64,000 nt of DNA from assembly GCF_003674065.1 (NCBI RefSeq), contig NZ_RDBE01000010.1, positions 183,649 to 247,648 of the forward strand. The letters run 5' to 3'. This stretch comes from Nocardioides mangrovicus. GTDB lineage: Bacteria > Actinomycetota > Actinomycetes > Propionibacteriales > Nocardioidaceae. The translations under genes were made by a program, and so were the position numbers. Shown piece after piece: positions 46,091 through 55,059 of this stretch (within the stretch, counting starts at the first letter, position 1; the number at the start of each line of letters is the position of its first letter). The notes under the pieces were generated by a model. It saw only the letters and a program-made list of their open reading frames with translations, was not told the DNA's origin and searched no databases.

Positions 46091-46987
46091 ATGACTGATG
46101 ATCCTCGCTGGAACCGTCAACGACTGCGCTCAGCCGTACCGCGTCCGTTGCGCCCGGCGGTCCGTACCGTCTTCAAGTCCACAGCCCGAGCGACCAGCAG
46201 CTGGCGGATGAGGCCGTCGTTCCTGGTCATCGGGGGGCAACGCTGCGGCACGACGACGATCTTCAAGGTGCTGTCGCAGCACCCGCAGCTGGCGCGGCCC
46301 CCCGTGGAGAAGGGCACCGACTACTTCACGCTGCACTACTCGCGCGGCATGTCGTGGTACCGATCGCAGTTCTCGTTGGCCGCAACCGCTCGAGCACGCG
46401 CGTACGGGCACGGCGACGCGGTGGCCTTCGAGGCCTGCACCTACTACCTCTTCCACCCGCTGGCGATCCCGCGGCTGGCCAACGACCTGCCCGACGTCAA
46501 GCTGGTGGCCATGCTCCGCGACCCGGTGGAGCGTGCCTACTCCGCCTACAAGCACGAGTTCGCTCGTGGCTTCGACGTGGCGGACACCTTCGACGAGGCG
46601 CTGGAGCTGGAGGACAGTCGGTTGGAGGGCGAGGTGGAACGCATCCTCGCCGACCCCGACTACGAGTCCATTCCCCATCGCCACCACGCCTACCGTCGTC
46701 GCGGCCAGTACGCGGAGCAGCTACGGCGGGTGCTGGACCACTTCCCGCGAGAACAACTGCACGTGATGGACAGCGAGCTGTTCTTCGCCGACCCGCAGCG
46801 CGAGCTGGCCGACCTGCTGGGTTTCCTGGGCCTCGAGGCATGGTCGCCGGGGTCCATCGAGCAGCACAACGCCCGTCCCGGCACCTCGATGTCGCCTCAG
46901 GCGAGAGCACGTCTCACCGAGCACTACGCCTCGCACGACGCAGAGTTGGCGCAGCTGCTGGGCCGTCAGCCGGGCTGGCGCTCCTGA
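46091..46987 (+). CDS. PAPS-dependent sulfotransferase
   Basis: 298 aa from ATG 46091 with AGGGTG 7 nt upstream; ATG 46067 would add eight residues and lacks a binding site. The 5'-phosphosulfate loop FLVIGGQRCGTTTIFKVL lies at about 44-61 and the 3'-phosphate site is LRDPVERAYSAYKHEF, with a catalytic-region His in YRRRGQYAEQLRR. It transfers sulfate from PAPS to a hydroxyl, here probably a sugar of the exopolysaccharide. There is no signal peptide, so it acts on cytoplasmic lipid-linked precursors. With two sulfatases in the same window, sulfated glycans appear important to this organism. Confidence 0.88.
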   Translation: MTDDPRWNRQRLRSAVPRPLRPAVRTVFKSTARATSSWRMRPSFLVIGGQRCGTTTIFKVLSQHPQLARPPVEKGTDYFTLHYSRGMSWYRSQFSLAATARARAYGHGDAVAFEACTYYLFHPLAIPRLANDLPDVKLVAMLRDPVERAYSAYKHEFARGFDVADTFDEALELEDSRLEGEVERILADPDYESIPHRHHAYRRRGQYAEQLRRVLDHFPREQLHVMDSELFFADPQRELADLLGFLGLEAWSPGSIEQHNARPGTSMSPQARARLTEHYASHDAELAQLLGRQPGWRS

Positions 46988-47808
46988 ACCACCGTCTCAC
47001 GCGGCGACACCCTCGCCCCCGGTCCGAGCACACGGGCGACCGAGGTCATCAGCAGCAGACCGAGCACACCGAAGACGAGTCCCCCGACGACATCGGTCAG
47101 CCAGTGCTCGAGGTTGTAGGTACGCGCATAGGCCTGGACGGTGGCCAGCACGGCGAGAACCGACCAGGTGGCGAACCACGCCCGGCGCTCGCGCGTGCCG
47201 GTTGCGACGGTGAATAGGTAGAGCACCAGCCCGTAGACGATGAGGACCCGCGCGCAGCCACCGGAGGGGAAGGTTCCCAGCGTGGTGGGCGGGTGGCCAC
47301 GATGCACGACGTCTTGCAGGACAATCTGCAGGTGCTTCTCCAAGACGTACCCGGAGAACAGCAGCGCCGGTGGCACCCACCAGGACCAACCCCGGCGCCA
47401 CCACACGAGCGCAAAGCCGATGGCCGCGACCAGGTCGACCCCCTGGGCGATGCGGGGTTTGCCGATGTTGGTCAGGTGCTGCCACAAGGTGGACCACCAG
47501 CCGTCGACCTGGCGCGCCTGGAACCAGCCGAACGCGGGTCGGTCGACCAGCTGCTCCAGAGCGTGGGCAAGCTCCCCCAGCGGCCACAGCACGACGACGA
47601 GAGCGGCGGCCCCGGCCAGGTACACGATCAGCGCGGTGATCGCCGCTCCCCACTGACCCACCGCCGCACTCACGACGACCGCGGTGCGCTGACGCGCCCG
47701 AGTAGCCCGAGCGGGGGGATCGAGGACGGGGGCGCGAGCCGTCAGGGCGGCTCCCGCCCCCACGACCACGGCGAACCACGCCAGGCACACGACGACGGCA
47801 CCGTTCAT
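46966..47808 (-). CDS. PAP2-family membrane phosphatase-like protein with altered motif 2
   Basis: 280 aa from ATG 47808 with GGAGGTCGGG before it. About six membrane helices. PAP2 motif 1 is KHLQIVLQDVVHRGHP. Motif 2 reads FPSGGCARV, with Gly in place of the usual catalytic His of PSGH. Motif 3 is ARTYNLEHWLTDVVGG with the nucleophile His and Asp kept. The change could lower or alter activity. In this locus it may process undecaprenyl diphosphate or transfer phospholipid groups. Its 3' end overlaps the convergent sulfotransferase gene by 22 bp. Confidence 0.8.
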   Translation of the reverse strand: MNGAVVVCLAWFAVVVGAGAALTARAPVLDPPARATRARQRTAVVVSAAVGQWGAAITALIVYLAGAAALVVVLWPLGELAHALEQLVDRPAFGWFQARQVDGWWSTLWQHLTNIGKPRIAQGVDLVAAIGFALVWWRRGWSWWVPPALLFSGYVLEKHLQIVLQDVVHRGHPPTTLGTFPSGGCARVLIVYGLVLYLFTVATGTRERRAWFATWSVLAVLATVQAYARTYNLEHWLTDVVGGLVFGVLGLLLMTSVARVLGPGARVSPRETVVQERQPG

Positions 47809-47899
47809 CCCGACCTCCGTTTCGACGGCCCCAATCGGCTCATTTCGGCTATGGGTCCTGCGCAGAACGCATAGCGTAAGGGCTGGTCTGGAGGTGGCG

Positions 47900-50398
47900 A
47901 TGGGTCTACGGCAAGCGGCGGGCACGACGATGTCCCGCCACGAGCCGCGGCTGCTGCTCCCCCCGGGACCGACCGGCGTCTCCGCCGCGATCGACCGGGT
48001 CCGGCGCCGTGCGCGCGCCTCGCGGCACCGCCCCGAGTGGCCCCTCGCCGCCCTGTTCGTGGGATTCCCGCTGTGGTGGGCGCTGGGCGTGGTCCAGGTC
48101 GCCTACCTGATCTTCAGCGCAATGATGGCCTGGCGGATGCTTCAGCGCAGGACGCTCGCGAGACCTCGCGGCCTCGGCGTCTGGCTGCTCTTCGTCGTGT
48201 GGTCCCTGGCGGGGATCGCCGTCCTGCAGGTGCTCGTGCCGAACTCGGTACCGGGCGACAACAACAACCGCTACCTGCTGTGGGGGTTGCGCTGCCTCGG
48301 CTACGCCGAGGTCAGTGTTGTTCTGCTCTACGTCAGCGATCTCTCGCGCCGCATCGACCGCGTCCGCGTGTCGCGGGCACTCGCGCCCATGTTCGTGACG
48401 ATCGTCCTCGGCGGTCTCGCCGGCAGCGCCGCCGGGGCCCTGCCCCTGCGCTCGCTCACCGAGGTGCTGCTCGGACCGGTCCTGCCCGCCAACGCGTTCC
48501 TCACCTCGCTGATCCACCCGGTGCTGGCAGATCGGCACGTCTACCTGGGCGCGGTCACCTATCGGCCCAGCGCGCCCTTCCCTTACGCGAACGAGTGGGG
48601 CCTGAACTTCGCTGCCTTCCTCCCCTTCTTCGTCCACGCCTGGCTACGGCGAGACGCCGGGTGGCGGCGGGTGGCGGGCCCGGTCCTGCTCCTCGTGAGC
48701 CTGGTCCCAGTCGTCTACTCCTCGAACCGAGCGCTGTGGGTCGTGCTGATGGCGATGGCCGCACTCGCGGTGGGCACGTTCTGGCGATCCTTCAACATCC
48801 GTGTCGTGCTCGCAGCGGGGACGCTCGTCGCCGTCGCACTGGTAGCGGTCGTCGTCTCGCCCTTGGGGACAGCCGTCGCCGACCGCCTGGACGGGCACAA
48901 CAGCAACGCCGGACGGGCGCGACTCACTGCCACCTCGATCGAGGGCCTGGTTCACAGCTCGCCCGTGGTGGGAGCCGGAGCGACCCGGCGACCCGCCGGC
49001 GGCTCGTACTCGATCGCCGCCGGGAACTCGACGACCTGTCCGACCTGCCTGCCGCCCTCGTTCGGCACCCAGGGCGTCTTGTGGTCGGTGCTGTTCACCA
49101 CCGGTTTCGTGGGTGCACTGCTCTTCGTGGGCTTCTTCGTCTCGGTGCTGTGGCGCCACCGGCGACAGCGAGCCGCAGCCGACCGCGCGGCCCAGCTGAG
49201 TCTGGTGGCGTTCTTGGCTACCTGTCCGGTCTACGACTGGAGCATCCCGACCGTGGTAGCGGTCATGGCCGCGGTGGGCTTGCTGGCCGGAGGGGATGTG
49301 GTCTCCTCCCGACCGGTCGTACGGCCTGCTGCCAGGTTGGTCTTACCGGTGATGGTGACCGGCGCGCTCGGCGGTCTGGTCGCTTTCGGCCTCGCGGGAG
49401 GCACCACCTACACCGCCACCGCCTCGGTCTATCTGCCGGACACCACGGCGGCGGGCGGTGCGACCATCGACCAGACGCTGGACAACGAGGCCCAGTACGT
49501 CCACAGCCAGACCGTGAGCCGAGCCGTCGCCGCCGCCACCGGCCATCGCCCGGTCACAGGGCCGGTGGTCACAGCGCAGCCGAACAGTCGGATCCTGCTC
49601 GTCCGGTACGCCGCTCCCGACGCCGCGCGGGCAGAGGCCGCGAGTAGACGCGCGGCAGCCGTGCTGCTCGCCGATCTCACCGGCAGGCTGGAGCGGGACC
49701 GCCGGATTACCGAGGCGCTCCTCCGTCAGCAGGCCCGGACCGCCGCCGGTCAGATCACCACCCTCAACGATATCGGCGGACTGGGGGTGCCCGGCTCCAG
49801 CTACTCGCTGGTCCAGCGCTCCGCGGTCATCTCGCAGCTGTACCAACTCGAGCAGAGCAGGAGCGCCGAGCTCACCACCGGAGTGTCGGGCCGGGTGACG
49901 GGTGTCGCGACCGGGGTACTTCCCCAGCGTCGGCAGACTTTCGTCGTGTCCGGCGCGATGCTGGGCCTGCTTCTCACCTGTTGCCTGGCCGTTCTCGCGG
50001 ATGTCCTCCCCGTACGCACCAGAACGCGTCGGCTCGCTTGCGGTGGGTCGCTACTGGGCCTCCCGCAGGTACAGGTGGTCGCCGGCCGCGCGGACCCGTG
50101 GTCGGCGCGCGAGCAGCTCCGACCGGGGCCGGCCGAGTTCGTCGGGGCCGACCACAATGACGTGGAGGGTCGCGCGGTTGCTGCGGCACTCCGCGCCGAC
50201 GTCAGGCGGACGGAGGGGCCGTTTCCGGCAGCAACCAGAGACCTGGTCCTCGTATCATCTGAGGAGACCTCCTGGCGCGTTCTTCGCCAGGCGCACCATC
50301 GGTGGCGGAGCAGCGGGTGGAGCGTCGTCGGCCTGGTGCTGGTCCTCCATCCTCACCGGCGTCACGTCCGGACCAACCCGTACAGGGAGCTGCGTTGA
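47900..50398 (+). CDS. O-antigen-polymerase/ligase-like protein fused to a Wzz-like chain-length domain
   Basis: 832 aa from ATG 47900 with GGAGG 5 nt upstream. Residues about 45-460 are a polytopic membrane domain with 11-12 helices and the large loop between HPVLADRHVYLGAV and SSNRALWVVLMAM, then GAGATRRPAGGSYS, in the manner of O-antigen polymerase/ligase (Wzy/WaaL-like). Residues about 475-680 look like a Wzz domain: a membrane segment, TYTATASVYLPD, then a long helical region (AAVLLADLTGRLERDRRITEALLRQQA) and a second membrane segment near 695. The fusion is unusual. The TTG start of the next gene overlaps its stop. Confidence 0.75.
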   Translation: MGLRQAAGTTMSRHEPRLLLPPGPTGVSAAIDRVRRRARASRHRPEWPLAALFVGFPLWWALGVVQVAYLIFSAMMAWRMLQRRTLARPRGLGVWLLFVVWSLAGIAVLQVLVPNSVPGDNNNRYLLWGLRCLGYAEVSVVLLYVSDLSRRIDRVRVSRALAPMFVTIVLGGLAGSAAGALPLRSLTEVLLGPVLPANAFLTSLIHPVLADRHVYLGAVTYRPSAPFPYANEWGLNFAAFLPFFVHAWLRRDAGWRRVAGPVLLLVSLVPVVYSSNRALWVVLMAMAALAVGTFWRSFNIRVVLAAGTLVAVALVAVVVSPLGTAVADRLDGHNSNAGRARLTATSIEGLVHSSPVVGAGATRRPAGGSYSIAAGNSTTCPTCLPPSFGTQGVLWSVLFTTGFVGALLFVGFFVSVLWRHRRQRAAADRAAQLSLVAFLATCPVYDWSIPTVVAVMAAVGLLAGGDVVSSRPVVRPAARLVLPVMVTGALGGLVAFGLAGGTTYTATASVYLPDTTAAGGATIDQTLDNEAQYVHSQTVSRAVAAATGHRPVTGPVVTAQPNSRILLVRYAAPDAARAEAASRRAAAVLLADLTGRLERDRRITEALLRQQARTAAGQITTLNDIGGLGVPGSSYSLVQRSAVISQLYQLEQSRSAELTTGVSGRVTGVATGVLPQRRQTFVVSGAMLGLLLTCCLAVLADVLPVRTRTRRLACGGSLLGLPQVQVVAGRADPWSAREQLRPGPAEFVGADHNDVEGRAVAAALRADVRRTEGPFPAATRDLVLVSSEETSWRVLRQAHHRWRSSGWSVVGLVLVLHPHRRHVRTNPYRELR

Positions 50399-52239
50399 CC
50401 ATCTCACCACCTCGTGACGCCTTCGCCAGCGCCGAGCTGCTCCGCATCGCGCTGCGTCGCCACCGTCTCTTCGTGGTCTCACTCGCCCTTGCGGTCGCCG
50501 TCTTGGGAGCCGGCCTCGCGGCCCTTCGGCCCACCCCCTTCCGCTCGACCGTCGACGTCCTGATCAAGCCCGTGGTCGGCGCCGCCTTCTCCCCGGACAC
50601 CACCGGCAACGCTCAGCAGGTCACGGTGGGCCTCGAGACGGAGTCGCACCTCGTCGGAGATCCGCAGGTCGTCGCTTTGCTCGGGCGCTCCTTGCGATCC
50701 GCCGTGGACGATGGTCGAGTCGACATTTCCACCACGCTGCTGACCAACAGCCAGATCCTCGCCATCACCGTCAACGGATCGACGCCGGCTCGCGCGAGAG
50801 CCAACGCCACGGCGGTGGCCCGGGCTTACCTACTGTCCCGGGGTCGCCAGGCCACCCAGGTACGCGACCAGCAGGTGTCGGGCCTCGACAAGCAGATCAT
50901 CGCTACCCAAGCGCGCTTGGCGGCCGCCTCCAGCGCCAGCTCCGACGACAAAGCGGACGCCACTGTCCAGCTCCTCGCGACCCGTCTGACCAGCCTCCAA
51001 AGCGCCCTGGGCAGTGCGCAGGCCGTCGCTACGGCACCGGGCAAGGTCGTCAGTCCCGCCAGTGTGCCGTCTCGCTTCAGTCCCTTGAGCTACCTCGTGG
51101 GTGCGATCGTGGGCGCCATCATCGGCGTCTTGCTGGGTCTCGCCCTCGCGCTGCGACGCGCCCGGCGCTTCGACGAGTTCGACATCGACGCCACCTCTAC
51201 CCTGGGTGTTCCCCGCTGGGGGTTCCTCGGCGACCGCAGTGCCAAGCGGAGCGCACTCCTGGTCAACCAGGACGCCGACTCCTCATCGCGTGAGGCCATG
51301 CGCCATCTGCGGATGCTCCTCGCAGCGGGCCGTGAGCTACCCGGCGTCGTGGCGGTGAGCAGCCGCGAGCCCTTCGCACCGCTTTCGGCGATCGCGGTCG
51401 ACCTGGCCACCTCCCTGGCCGATGCCGGGTACGACGTCACGCTGGTCGACGCCGCCATCGACGACCCGCGGGTGGCAGGGCTCGTGCAGCATCCCGAGGT
51501 TCCGGGCGTGGCCGACCTGCTGCGCCACCAGCGCCAGCGCGTGCTGCCGTCCAGCGCCTTCGCCAACATCCAGGTCGTGACGGCCGGCACGTCTCCTGGA
51601 GAGGTCCGCGACCTGTACTCGGGCTACCAGCTGCGAGCGGCGTTGGACAGAGAGCGCAAGAAGCGCGACCTCGTCCTGCTGGTCACCCCGCCGCTGTCCT
51701 CGGCGACCGGGATCAGCGTGGCGAGCGCGGCGGACACCGTGCTCCTCATCGTCGACCGCGACCGCGACCGCTATCGCTCGATCGTGGCCACTATCGAGCA
51801 GATCAAGCGTTCGGGGGTTGCCGTGGGGGGGTTGGCCTCGGCACGCCACCTGGAGTCCCGCGCGGCTCACGCTGCGCAGGAGATCGCGACCACCCCCCAG
51901 TCATCTGCTCCGCCGATCGCCGAGCCGGGTTCGGCGGGAGACCAGACCGGGATCGCCGGCGAGCCCTCACCCGACGCCGCTACCACCGATGCGGAGCCCA
52001 GCGAGGCTACGCAGCAGACTCCGGTGGATGCGGCCGGAGCCGATGCCGAGCCGGTTCCCGAACCGGCGGGTGTCGACGGCGAGGAGGTCCGCGCCGGCAC
52101 CACCGAGCAAGCCGCGGGCCCGTCGGCGCCATCGAACTCCTCACCGCAGCGCGCGACCGGTCGCCGCTCGCGTCGCACCGACCCGAAGCCCACCGACGCC
52201 GAGACGAGCAGCTCCAGTTCGGTGCGCTCGTGGCTCTGA
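50395..52239 (+). CDS. Wzz/BY-kinase-like protein with degenerate nucleotide site
   Basis: 614 aa from TTG 50395 (4-bp TTGA overlap). Membrane helices near 24-45 and 230-250 bracket a coiled periplasmic Wzz region (STVDVLIKPVVG, RDQQVSGLDKQIIATQARLAA). The cytoplasmic part has the CpsD/CapB fold, but Walker A is lost (SREPFAPLSAIAVDLA with no Gly-Lys-Ser/Thr). Walker A' survives as VTLVDAAIDDP, and Walker B is altered (LLVTPPLSSATGIS). No Tyr-rich tail; instead about 130 residues rich in Ala/Pro/Glu end in basic RRSRRTDPKP. It probably works as a structural chain-length regulator, not a kinase. Confidence 0.78.
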   Translation: MTISPPRDAFASAELLRIALRRHRLFVVSLALAVAVLGAGLAALRPTPFRSTVDVLIKPVVGAAFSPDTTGNAQQVTVGLETESHLVGDPQVVALLGRSLRSAVDDGRVDISTTLLTNSQILAITVNGSTPARARANATAVARAYLLSRGRQATQVRDQQVSGLDKQIIATQARLAAASSASSDDKADATVQLLATRLTSLQSALGSAQAVATAPGKVVSPASVPSRFSPLSYLVGAIVGAIIGVLLGLALALRRARRFDEFDIDATSTLGVPRWGFLGDRSAKRSALLVNQDADSSSREAMRHLRMLLAAGRELPGVVAVSSREPFAPLSAIAVDLATSLADAGYDVTLVDAAIDDPRVAGLVQHPEVPGVADLLRHQRQRVLPSSAFANIQVVTAGTSPGEVRDLYSGYQLRAALDRERKKRDLVLLVTPPLSSATGISVASAADTVLLIVDRDRDRYRSIVATIEQIKRSGVAVGGLASARHLESRAAHAAQEIATTPQSSAPPIAEPGSAGDQTGIAGEPSPDAATTDAEPSEATQQTPVDAAGADAEPVPEPAGVDGEEVRAGTTEQAAGPSAPSNSSPQRATGRRSRRTDPKPTDAETSSSSSVRSWL

Positions 52240-52291
52240 CTCGGACCGACCGCGGGCACGCGAGGCGCTCATCCGGGTCCGGGTCCGGCCG

Positions 52292-53500
52292 ATGACCTCA
52301 GCCGACGGCGTCGACGGCTACCTGGAGCTGGTGCTAGGGGCACTGTGGCCCGGCCGCAGCGTCCTGCGGGTGCCTCCTGCGCGACGCAGGGCCCCCGGCG
52401 AGACGGCCCTGATCCCTCTGCCCCACCACCGAAACCCGCGACTGCTCGTCCCCGAGGGGCCCCCCGCCGCCAGTGCCGCAGCAGTGCGGAACTTCAACAC
52501 CTTCACCACGGGTCTGACCCGCGCGAAGTCGCAGCTCGCGGCCGCCGGCGTGCGCGCCGGTGCGCTGCGGTGGGCGCCATCGCGCTTGCTCCTGCGGGGT
52601 GAGGAGCCGGGTATCGACGCCTACCTCTCGCAGGTTCTCGGTTTGCCCGTCCAGGTGGCGCTCTACATCGGACCACGGCGTGCGGTGCAGAAGCCGGTGT
52701 TGCAGGTCATCGACCCCTCGGGGCACACGATCGGGTTCGCCAAGGTGGGCATCAACGAGCTCACCCGACGCCTAGTGAGGCGGGAAGCGGACGCGCTGCG
52801 CGCAGTCGCCACCCACGACACGCGGGTCCTACGGGTGCCGGACATCGTGCACGCGGGGGTCTGGGAGGGTCACGAGCTGCTAGTGCAGGAGGCGGTACCG
52901 CCCGGTCGCTCCCGCGCCGCAGTGCGGCGATGGCTCCCCGAGGCGACCGCCGAGGTCGGACGTATCGAGGGAACCACCTGGTCTGCGTGGCCCGCGAGTA
53001 CCTACCGCCGAAGGCTGGGCCAGCGACAGCGGGCTCTTGTCTCCCATCCGTGCGCTCCGCTGCTCACCGCGGCGCTCGATCTCGCCGATCGGGTGGTGGG
53101 CACCGACGCGGTCGAGTTCGGGTGCAGCCATGGCGACTGGGCGTCTTGGAACTTCACCGCGAACGACGATTACCTGGTGGCCTGGGACTGGGAGCACTTC
53201 GCGCGTGACGTGCCACTGGGGTTGGACGCGGTGCACCACGACATCGCCGAACGGACCGCGCTGCGCGGACTCAGACCGGCCGCAGCCTTCGCAGACCTCG
53301 TCGGCGACCTGCCCACCGCTCTGACCGGAACGATGGTGGGCGCGTCCGCAGCCCCGCGCGCCGTGGCCCTCTATGTCGTGGAGATCCTGACCCGGTACCT
53401 GGAGGACGACGAGGCCCGCAACGGGACCACGGCGATGAGCAGGGTCTCCGACTGGGTACCACCGACCCTGGGCCTCTTGGCCGGCAGCGCGACGCGATGA
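52292..53500 (+). CDS. Aminoglycoside-phosphotransferase/choline-kinase-like protein
   Basis: 402 aa from ATG 52292. The C-terminal half carries the APH catalytic loop CSHGDWASWNFT (Asp and Asn, near 285) and AWDWEH (metal Asp), and the N-lobe has IGFAKVGINELTRRLVRREADALR with Lys and Glu. The first 130 residues are unlike antibiotic kinases. In an exopolysaccharide gene row between the chain-length gene and the flippase (4-bp overlap with the latter), a role in phosphorylating a sugar or polyol precursor is more likely than resistance (inference). Confidence 0.72.
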   Translation: MTSADGVDGYLELVLGALWPGRSVLRVPPARRRAPGETALIPLPHHRNPRLLVPEGPPAASAAAVRNFNTFTTGLTRAKSQLAAAGVRAGALRWAPSRLLLRGEEPGIDAYLSQVLGLPVQVALYIGPRRAVQKPVLQVIDPSGHTIGFAKVGINELTRRLVRREADALRAVATHDTRVLRVPDIVHAGVWEGHELLVQEAVPPGRSRAAVRRWLPEATAEVGRIEGTTWSAWPASTYRRRLGQRQRALVSHPCAPLLTAALDLADRVVGTDAVEFGCSHGDWASWNFTANDDYLVAWDWEHFARDVPLGLDAVHHDIAERTALRGLRPAAAFADLVGDLPTALTGTMVGASAAPRAVALYVVEILTRYLEDDEARNGTTAMSRVSDWVPPTLGLLAGSATR

Positions 53501-55059
53501 CCTCCAGCCCGCCCACGACCTCGACGTCGCACGACGGCGTCAACCTGACGCGAGTTGCGCGGTCCTCGGCCGTCACGCTGCTCGGCGCCGCCGTGTCTGC
53601 CATCGCGACCTTCGCCCTCACCTTGGTCGTGGCCAGGGGCACCGACCAGGTCACCGCGGGCGTCTTCTTCAGCAGCACGGGGGTCTTCGTCATCGCCGCC
53701 GCGGTGTGCGGCCTGGGCACGGACGCCGGTCTGGTGTACTTCCTCTCCCGGGCCCGCCTGCGGGGCCGTGCCGATGAGATCCCCCAGCTGATGCGAGCCG
53801 CGCTCGAACCCATCGTCGGGTGCGCCCTGGTCGCCGGTGTGATCATGTTCGCCTGCGCCGGTCCCCTCGCCAAGATCATCAGCCGCGACGCCGCCGCGCA
53901 GACCGCCGAGGCGCTGCGGGTGCTGGCGCCCTTCTTGGTGTTCTCGGTAGCGCTCAGCGCCTTGCTCGCCGCGGCTCGGGGCTTGCGCACCATGCGTCCC
54001 TACGTGGCCCTCGAGCAGATCGGACGCCCCACCCTGCAGCTCCTGACCGCTGCGCTGCTGCTGCTGCTGCCGGTGAGTCTGTCGCTGCCGTGGGCGTGGT
54101 CGCTGCCCTACGTCGTGGTCTGCGGCGCCGCGGTGGCGTGGTGGCGACGGGCGCTGCCGGGCCTCCACGCGCACGACAACAGGCCGGACAATCGGCCGGA
54201 CAACAGGCCGGATAGTGTCCGTGGCCCGCTGTGGCGCTTCACAGCACCTCGAGCGGTGTCGAGCATCGCACAGATTCTGATGCAGCGTCTTGACGTCGTC
54301 CTCGTCGCTGCGCTGGCCGGCGCCGCTCCGGCTGCGGTCTACGCCGCCGCGACCCGGTTCGTTGTGCTGGGTCAGCTGGCCCGCAACAGCGTCTCGCTGG
54401 CGGTGCAGCCCCACCTCGCCGACACCTTGATCAGCCGCGATATCCATGGCGCTCGATCGCTCTACCGCACCTCGACCGCCTGGCTGATGTGCACCACCTG
54501 GCCGCTGTTCTGCACGCTCGCTGTGGCCGGGCATCAGCTCCTGCAGATCTTCGGTCGTGGATACGGGGTGGCCGGACCCGTGCTGGTGATGCTGGCGCTC
54601 GCGATGATGGTGGCCACGCTCTGCGGGGACGTCGACGTGCTGCTCATCATGAGCAGGCGAACCTCGTGGAGCATGTGGAACATGCTCGTTGCCGTCGTCT
54701 TGAATGTCGGGCTCGACGTGTGGCTCATTCCCGCGCTCGGGGTCAACGGGGCAGCGTTGGGCTGGTCGGTGGCGATCGTCGTGCGCAACCTGCTGGCGCT
54801 GGCCCAGGTGCGGATCGCGCTCGGGATCCAGCCGCTGGGCCGTGAGACCGGCTACGTCGCCGCACTGAGCGTCAGCTGTTTCGGGCTCATCTCCTGGGCG
54901 GCGATGCGGCTGGCGGGCTCGGGCTGGGGTGCGCTGGCTGTTGGTCTCGTGCTCGGCGCTGCCCTCTACGCTGCCGGCCTGTATGCGGCTCGCACCCAGC
55001 TACACCTCGACGAGTTGGTGCCCTCGCGCCAACGCGGGAGGGTCAGCCGAACCGCTTGA
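53497..55059 (+). CDS. Polysaccharide flippase (Wzx/MurJ-like, MATE superfamily)
   Basis: 520 aa. About 14 hydrophobic helices, starting TLLGAAVSAIATFALTLVVAR. It has MOP/polysaccharide-synthase features such as VFFSSTGVFVIAAAVCGLGTDAGLVYFLSRAR near 55-85 and a late GVNGAALGWSVAIVVRNLLAL. It would carry undecaprenyl-linked repeat units outward for the polymerase encoded two genes upstream. The central loop contains a 3 x 4-residue tandem repeat (DNRP), encoded by three 12-bp units at 54175-54210. Convergent with the acyltransferase, overlapping by 17 bp. Confidence 0.88.
   Translation: MTSSPPTTSTSHDGVNLTRVARSSAVTLLGAAVSAIATFALTLVVARGTDQVTAGVFFSSTGVFVIAAAVCGLGTDAGLVYFLSRARLRGRADEIPQLMRAALEPIVGCALVAGVIMFACAGPLAKIISRDAAAQTAEALRVLAPFLVFSVALSALLAAARGLRTMRPYVALEQIGRPTLQLLTAALLLLLPVSLSLPWAWSLPYVVVCGAAVAWWRRALPGLHAHDNRPDNRPDNRPDSVRGPLWRFTAPRAVSSIAQILMQRLDVVLVAALAGAAPAAVYAAATRFVVLGQLARNSVSLAVQPHLADTLISRDIHGARSLYRTSTAWLMCTTWPLFCTLAVAGHQLLQIFGRGYGVAGPVLVMLALAMMVATLCGDVDVLLIMSRRTSWSMWNMLVAVVLNVGLDVWLIPALGVNGAALGWSVAIVVRNLLALAQVRIALGIQPLGRETGYVAALSVSCFGLISWAAMRLAGSGWGALAVGLVLGAALYAAGLYAARTQLHLDELVPSRQRGRVSRTA
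54175..54210 (+). repeat. Three tandem 12-bp units in the flippase gene
   Basis: Units GACAACAGGCCG, GACAATCGGCCG, GACAACAGGCCG encode DNRPDNRPDNRP in a cytoplasmic or periplasmic loop. The in-frame length (multiple of 3) allows copy-number change without frameshift. Confidence 0.85.

Noticed and set aside
52292-53500. APH-like gene as an antibiotic-resistance determinant
   Set aside because: Low similarity outside the catalytic loop, a 130-residue unrelated N-terminus and a location inside the exopolysaccharide gene row make resistance unlikely.
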